This document shows positions 40,763 through 44,269 of a stretch of DNA of 44,269 nt, piece after piece (positions within the stretch are counted from its first letter, which is position 1; the number at the start of each line of letters is the position of its first letter). This stretch comes from Deltaproteobacteria bacterium (GTDB lineage Bacteria > Desulfobacterota > BSN033 > UBA1163): NCBI GenBank assembly GCA_016875255.1, contig VGRU01000005.1:1-44269 (forward strand), in the 5' to 3' direction. The notes beneath the pieces were generated by a model. The model was not told the DNA's origin and ran no database searches. It saw only the letters and a list, made by a program, of their open reading frames with translations. The position numbers and the translations under genes are program-made.

Positions 40763-41227
40763 ATGAGATTATCTACACAGAGTCGTTATGGAGTAAGGGC
40801 AATTTTTGATATTGCTTATCATTCCGAGGGGTTAGACACGCAGGTTAAAGACATTTCAAGACGGGAGGGAATCTCTCCGAGGTATATAGAACAAATATTT
40901 CAGAAGTTAAAAAAGGGAGGAATCATTGGCAGCAAGAGGGGTCCATCAGGAGGTTACTTCTTAAATAAGAAGCCTGAGGAAATTACCGTCGGAGAGATTG
41001 TTCGAATTACCGAAGGGGGTATCAACCCCGTGCTTTGCGTCAGCCCTGAGGATTCAAGCAAACCCTGTGAGAAGTCAGGAGAATGTGTCACGCAGGTTGT
41101 CTGGAATGAAGCAGGAAGTAAGCTCAGAGAATATTTTGATTCGATAACGATCAGGGATCTCTGCAAGATGGCCAAAGAGATGGGATTAAAGAAAGAGTTA
41201 GATAAAAGATTTATGTACTATATCTGA
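40763..41227 (+). CDS. Rrf2-family Fe-S transcription regulator (sulfur module 2)
   Basis: A 154-residue Rrf2 protein: MRLSTQSRYGVRAIFDIAYH, PRYIEQIFQKLKKGGIIGSK, RGPSGGYFLNKKPEEITVGE. Cysteines C92, C102 and C108 (PVLCVSPEDSSKPCEKSGEC) are spaced C-x9-C-x5-C, longer in the first gap than C-x6-C in the paralogue at 26489, so the two may hold different clusters or sense different signals. It has a near-consensus promoter and lies ahead of the leader-controlled threonine-synthase-like operon, its likely target. Confidence 0.87.
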   Translation: MRLSTQSRYGVRAIFDIAYHSEGLDTQVKDISRREGISPRYIEQIFQKLKKGGIIGSKRGPSGGYFLNKKPEEITVGEIVRITEGGINPVLCVSPEDSSKPCEKSGECVTQVVWNEAGSKLREYFDSITIRDLCKMAKEMGLKKELDKRFMYYI

Positions 41228-41246
41228 AAATTTTTTAATTTTAATC

Positions 41247-41275
41247 TTGACATAATTTATAAACTATAGTATTAT
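41247..41275 (+). promoter_or_regulatory. Promoter of the attenuator-controlled operon
   Basis: TTGACA at 41247-41252 and TATTAT at 41270-41275, spacer exactly 17 bp. The predicted start near 41282 gives a leader of about 170 nt that contains the small ORF (41297-41344) and the terminator (41344-41384) before the first structural gene at 41451. Confidence 0.75.
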
Positions 41276-41296
41276 TCTTTGCAAAAAGAGGAAAAA

Positions 41297-41344
41297 ATGG
41301 GAAATATTTTGTTTTATCAGATAGTTAATAATATGATAATGTAA
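41297..41344 (+). CDS. Putative 15-residue leader peptide
   Basis: ATG at 41297 with AGAGG at 41287-41291 opens a 15-codon ORF, MGNILFYQIVNNMIM, whose TAA overlaps the first base of the terminator stem. Three Met and three Ile codons are present, with Met-Ile-Met as the last three. This is the layout of amino-acid-operon leader peptides, where ribosome stalling on scarce charged tRNA prevents terminator formation. Methionine (or isoleucine) would be the sensed amino acid, which fits an operon for sulfur amino acid synthesis. Translation is not proven; the ORF is short and AT-rich. Confidence 0.55.
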   Translation: MGNILFYQIVNNMIM

Positions 41345-41384
41345 AGGGGGATAAGGACGAGTATGCCTGATTCCCCTTATTTTT
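41344..41384 (+). terminator. Intrinsic terminator in the leader (attenuator)
   Basis: AAGGGGGATAAGG (41344-41356) pairs with CCTGATTCCCCTT (41366-41378) through 12 of 13 positions, one of them a G-U, around a 9-nt loop, followed by ATTTTT. It sits between the promoter and the gene at 41451, so it must regulate read-through or end a small RNA. An alternative pairing of GGGA (41299-41302) and ATCAG (41316-41320) in the leader ORF with CTGATTCCC of the stem's right arm could be an antiterminator. Confidence 0.75.
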
Positions 41385-41450
41385 AAAAATATACTTGATA
41401 AAAATAATAAGCTATAAATTAAATTTAATACGAAAATAAAAGGTGAGAAT

Positions 41451-42719
41451 ATGAGTTATATAAAAGGTTTAAAATGCAGGGAATGCAAAAGGGAGTATTC
41501 GATCAAGCCAGTTCATGTTTGTGAATTCTGCTTTGGTCCCTTAGAAGTTGTTTACGATTATGAAGAGATCAAAAAGAGTGTGACACGTGCGAAGATTGAG
41601 GGAGGGCCAAAGACGATGTGGCGGTATAGAGAGCTTCTGCCTTTGGATTCTGATCCCACCGTGGGAAGAAATGTTGGTTTTACTCCGCTCATAAAAGCAG
41701 AGAGACTGGCAAAAGTCTTAGGCGTGAAAGAGCTCTACCTGAAGAATGATGCGGTCAATCATCCCACCCTCTCGTTTAAGGACAGGGTGGTCTCTGTTGC
41801 GGTTTCGAAAGCCAAAGAGTTTGGATTCGAGGTTATCTCCTGCGCTTCGACGGGAAATCTTGCCAACTCAGTGGCTGCCCTGGCTGCAGAGGGGGGTCTG
41901 GAGAGTTTCATCTTTGTTCCTCATGATCTGGAAAAGGGGAAGATCCTGGGGACATTGATCTACGGGACGCACCTGATCGGAATCACAGGAAGCTATGATG
42001 AGGTCAACCGGCTCTGCAGTGAGATCGCGGAGAATTACAGATGGGCCTTTGTCAACATCAATCTTCGTCCCTTTTATGCGGAGGGGTCGAAGACCTTCGG
42101 ATATGAGATTGCAGAACAGATGGGATGGAGGACGCCCCGGCATGTGGTTGTCCCGATGGCCGGAGGGTCGCTCATCACAAAGATATGGAAAGGGTTCAAA
42201 GAGCTGGAAGGGATCGGCCTGCTTGATGGAGTCGATAGCAAAATCTATGGGGCTCAGGCATCAGGGTCGAATCCCATTGTGGCCGCTTTTAAAGAAGGGA
42301 TCGACTGGATTAAGCCCCAGCGGCCTAAAACCATTGCCAAGTCCCTGGCCATCGGGAACCCTGCGGATGGTTTTTATTCGCTGAAAACGATACGGGAGTC
42401 GGGAGGGTCGGCAGAGGATGTGTCGGATGAGGAGATCGTGGAAGCCATGAAACTCCTGGCCCGGACAGAAGGAATCTTCACAGAGACAGCCGGCGGAGTA
42501 ACGGTCGGAGTGACGAAGAAGTTGATCGATCAAGGGATCATTCCAAGAGATGAATCCATTCTCATCTCAATCACAGGCAATGGCCTGAAGACTCAGGAAG
42601 CGATTCAGGATAGGGTTGGCCGGCCCCTGATTATTGAGGCGAAGTTCTCGGAGTTTGAGAAGATCGTAACTCCGAATCAGAGGAAGTATCGAGAATCAAT
42701 CGTTCAGGCAACGATTTAA
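41451..42719 (+). CDS. Threonine-synthase-like PLP enzyme
   Basis: A 422-residue fold-type II PLP enzyme. An N-terminal zinc ribbon (C9, C12, C24, C27) precedes the catalytic domain with the PLP lysine K110 (NHPTLSFKDRVVS), CASTGNLANSVAA and PMAGGSLITK. This is the ThrC pattern, which converts O-phosphohomoserine to threonine. Its context differs: it leads an operon with a sulfur-carrier protein and an E1 enzyme, and it is preceded by an attenuator with Met codons. By analogy with CysM/CysO and the Wolinella HcyS systems, it may instead use a protein thiocarboxylate to make homocysteine from an activated homoserine. Both readings fit the sequence. Confidence 0.85.
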   Translation: MSYIKGLKCRECKREYSIKPVHVCEFCFGPLEVVYDYEEIKKSVTRAKIEGGPKTMWRYRELLPLDSDPTVGRNVGFTPLIKAERLAKVLGVKELYLKNDAVNHPTLSFKDRVVSVAVSKAKEFGFEVISCASTGNLANSVAALAAEGGLESFIFVPHDLEKGKILGTLIYGTHLIGITGSYDEVNRLCSEIAENYRWAFVNINLRPFYAEGSKTFGYEIAEQMGWRTPRHVVVPMAGGSLITKIWKGFKELEGIGLLDGVDSKIYGAQASGSNPIVAAFKEGIDWIKPQRPKTIAKSLAIGNPADGFYSLKTIRESGGSAEDVSDEEIVEAMKLLARTEGIFTETAGGVTVGVTKKLIDQGIIPRDESILISITGNGLKTQEAIQDRVGRPLIIEAKFSEFEKIVTPNQRKYRESIVQATI

Positions 42720-42736
42720 GATTGGAGGATGAAAAG

Positions 42737-43252
42737 ATGAACATTCGAGTCAGAATACCGACGCCGCTTAAAAAGCTGGCCGGAGAACAGGATATCGTTT
42801 TAGCAAATGGGAATACGGTTGGAGAGGTGATCCAGTGGCTGACTGAAACCTATCCGGGGCTGAAGGAAAGGCTCAAGGATGAACAGGGAGAGGTGAGGCG
42901 ATTCATCAATATCTATGTGAACGATGAAGATATCCGGTTTGTCCAAAACCTCGAAACCCCTGTAAAAAACGGGGATCAGATCTCAATTATTCCAGCCATT
43001 GCCGGAGGCTCATCGCTGAAGAGGAGGGTGACCCTTACCTTTCCTCCGGAGAAGGTCAAAGAACCGGTGATCTATAATATCGGCCACCGCTTTAAAATCG
43101 TCACCAACATTCGGAGCGCCAATGTTACAGAGAACGTAGGCTGGGTCACCCTGGAGATCGATGGAGAAGAGGGAGAATACCTGAAGGCCATCGGTTACCT
43201 GAAGGAGATCGGTGTAAAGGTGGAGCCGGTAGAGAAGGATGTTATTGTATAA
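42737..43252 (+). CDS. MoaD/ThiS-like sulfur carrier fused to a NIL domain
   Basis: A 171-residue protein. Residues 1-91 form a ubiquitin-like MoaD/ThiS domain (VRIPTPLKKLAGEQDIVLAN, TVGEVIQWLTETYPGLKERL, GDQISIIPAIAGG) ending in the diglycine G90-G91 that in free carriers is adenylated and thiocarboxylated. Here the chain continues (SSLKRRVTLTFPPEKV) into a NIL domain to residue 171. It must therefore be cut after G91 to act as a classical carrier, or work differently. The NIL domain matches that of the DUF39 partner at 29779. Start ATG 42737 with GGAGG upstream, 17 bp after the PLP enzyme. Confidence 0.85.
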   Translation: MNIRVRIPTPLKKLAGEQDIVLANGNTVGEVIQWLTETYPGLKERLKDEQGEVRRFINIYVNDEDIRFVQNLETPVKNGDQISIIPAIAGGSSLKRRVTLTFPPEKVKEPVIYNIGHRFKIVTNIRSANVTENVGWVTLEIDGEEGEYLKAIGYLKEIGVKVEPVEKDVIV

Positions 43253-43329
43253 ATTTCGGATTGCGGATTTCGGATTTCGGATCGGACAATCAACAATTCT
43301 TCTCTGAAATAGGGATATAGGAGAATGAT

Positions 43330-44269
43330 ATGGGAGAGAACATTAAGAAAATATTCTGGAAAGTGGCTGGGCCGCTTCTCCGAAGAGCTTTAAAAGAGAA
43401 ACATAAGGACGTCTCTGAAATATCGATTCAGGAAGTAAACCGCCTTGTTAAAAGGGGAGAGAGCATGGTTCTTCTCGATGTCAGGGAAAAAGAGGAATTG
43501 GCTCTGGGTTATCTTAAGGACTCTGTTTTCATTCCCCGGGCCAGCCTGCCGGAGAAAGCAGAGACCCTGCTTCCCGATAAAGACGCTCCCCTTGTTGTCT
43601 ACTGTGCGGCAGGAGTCCGGTCCATCCTGGCAGCCAAGACTTTGAGAGAGATGGGCTATCAACATGTTTCTTCAATGAGAGAAGGCATTGAGGGGTGGAA
43701 AAAAGCAGGATATGAAGTGGCAAGCAATACAGGATTAACTACTGAACAACTTACCCGATACAGCCGCCATATCCTTCTGCAGGAGGTTGGAGCTGAAGGG
43801 CAGGCCAAGCTCCTGAAAGCGAAAGTCCTTCTGGTTGGCGCAGGAGGCCTGGGCTGTCCGATAGGCCTCTATTTAGCGGCGGCAGGAGTGGGAACACTGG
43901 GAATCATCGATGATGATCGTGTGGATCTGACCAATCTCCAGAGGCAGATCCTGCATCGCACTTCTGATGTGGGAAGGCCAAAGGTCGAATCGGCAAAAGA
44001 GGCGATTGCAAGGATCAATCCCGATGTAAAGGTCATCACCTATGCGGAGCGCCTCACTTCAGAAAATGCGATTAAGATATTTGAGAATTACGATATCATT
44101 GTGGACGGATCGGATAACTTTCCGACGAAATACCTGGTCAACGATGCGGCCTTCTTTACTGGAAAGCCATTTGTCTTTGGGGGTGTATTTCAGTTTGAAG
44201 GACAGGCGAGCGTCTTTGCCCCAAAAGAGGGAGGCCCCTGTTTGCGGTGCCTCTTTCCCGAGCCCCCTC
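43330..44269 (+). CDS. Rhodanese-E1 (ThiF/MoeB) fusion, partial at right edge
   Basis: From the ATG at 43330 (AGGAG upstream) the frame stays open to the window end, 313 codons. A rhodanese domain comes first (about 30-130): ISIQEVNRLVKRG, MVLLDVREKEELALGY, and the persulfide cysteine in VVYCAAGVRS. An E1-like ThiF/MoeB domain follows from about 140: LTRYSRHILLQEVG, the nucleotide site VLLVGAGGLGCPIGLYLAAAGVG, DDRVDLTNLQRQILH, DGSDNFPTKYLVND, and the first zinc pair CLRC. It should adenylate the diglycine end of the carrier and supply sulfur from its rhodanese. MoeZ-type relatives have the rhodanese at the C-terminus; here the order is reversed. The catalytic-loop end lies outside the window. 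Confidence 0.9.
   Translation, partial: MGENIKKIFWKVAGPLLRRALKEKHKDVSEISIQEVNRLVKRGESMVLLDVREKEELALGYLKDSVFIPRASLPEKAETLLPDKDAPLVVYCAAGVRSILAAKTLREMGYQHVSSMREGIEGWKKAGYEVASNTGLTTEQLTRYSRHILLQEVGAEGQAKLLKAKVLLVGAGGLGCPIGLYLAAAGVGTLGIIDDDRVDLTNLQRQILHRTSDVGRPKVESAKEAIARINPDVKVITYAERLTSENAIKIFENYDIIVDGSDNFPTKYLVNDAAFFTGKPFVFGGVFQFEGQASVFAPKEGGPCLRCLFPEPP

Overview
The window looks like a chromosomal segment of an anaerobic, sulfur-handling bacterium, most likely of the Desulfobacterota (old Deltaproteobacteria) or a close relative. This is inferred from gene content: a DUF39 plus NIL-ferredoxin homocysteine pair, two Rrf2 regulators, separate larC and larE, an arsenosugar-type arsS cluster, a DUF2318/MacB-type cassette and an apparent selenoprotein. 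No rRNA is present, there is one tRNA, and no taxonomic marker was searched.

Layout. 1-3.7 kb: the start of an AAA ATPase (off the left edge), a FitAB/VapBC-type toxin-antitoxin pair with promoter and operator, a MITE, a DsbA-like thioredoxin, a regulator remnant and a Tat-exported DUF362 protein. 4.2-10.2 kb: an AddB-like/AddA-like helicase-nuclease pair. 10.5-15.7 kb: a thymidylate-synthase-like protein, foldback repeats and a second MITE, tex, a small unknown gene and an RluA-type pseudouridine synthase. 15.8-18.8 kb: an IS200-type element, a FrnE/DsbA-like protein read through an in-frame TGA (probable selenocysteine, U-P-W-C), an M23 peptidase and a YtfJ-like protein. 19-22.4 kb (minus strand): a molybdopterin oxidoreductase, fabH and tRNA-Met. 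22.5-26.3 kb: larC, two exported proteins of unknown function, tilS.

26.4-37 kb is the first sulfur module, headed by an Rrf2 regulator: cysK, DUF39, NIL-ferredoxin, mnmA, larE and a Cys-rich PP-loop protein. A zinc-ribbon/SurA-like protein, a DUF2318 protein and an FtsX/LolD-type ABC transporter follow. A third MITE copy separates this from 37.2-40.3 kb (minus strand): two arsenosugar-type glycosyltransferases, ArsS and a TVP38-type membrane protein.

40.7-44.3 kb is the second sulfur module: another Rrf2 regulator, then a promoter, a 15-codon leader ORF ending Met-Ile-Met and an intrinsic terminator ahead of a threonine-synthase-like PLP enzyme, a MoaD-NIL fusion and a rhodanese-E1 fusion cut by the right edge. 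The last three fit a protein-thiocarboxylate (sulfur-carrier) route to a sulfur amino acid, apparently controlled by attenuation. This leader-controlled module and the UGA-containing thioredoxin-fold gene are the most interesting items.

The region is also rich in small repeats: three copies of a 227-228 bp MITE with perfect 15-bp terminal repeats and perfect 5-bp target duplications, a two-copy palindromic repeat, REP-like hairpins, and spacers made of short repeated words. All functional calls come from reading motifs by eye; no database search was run.
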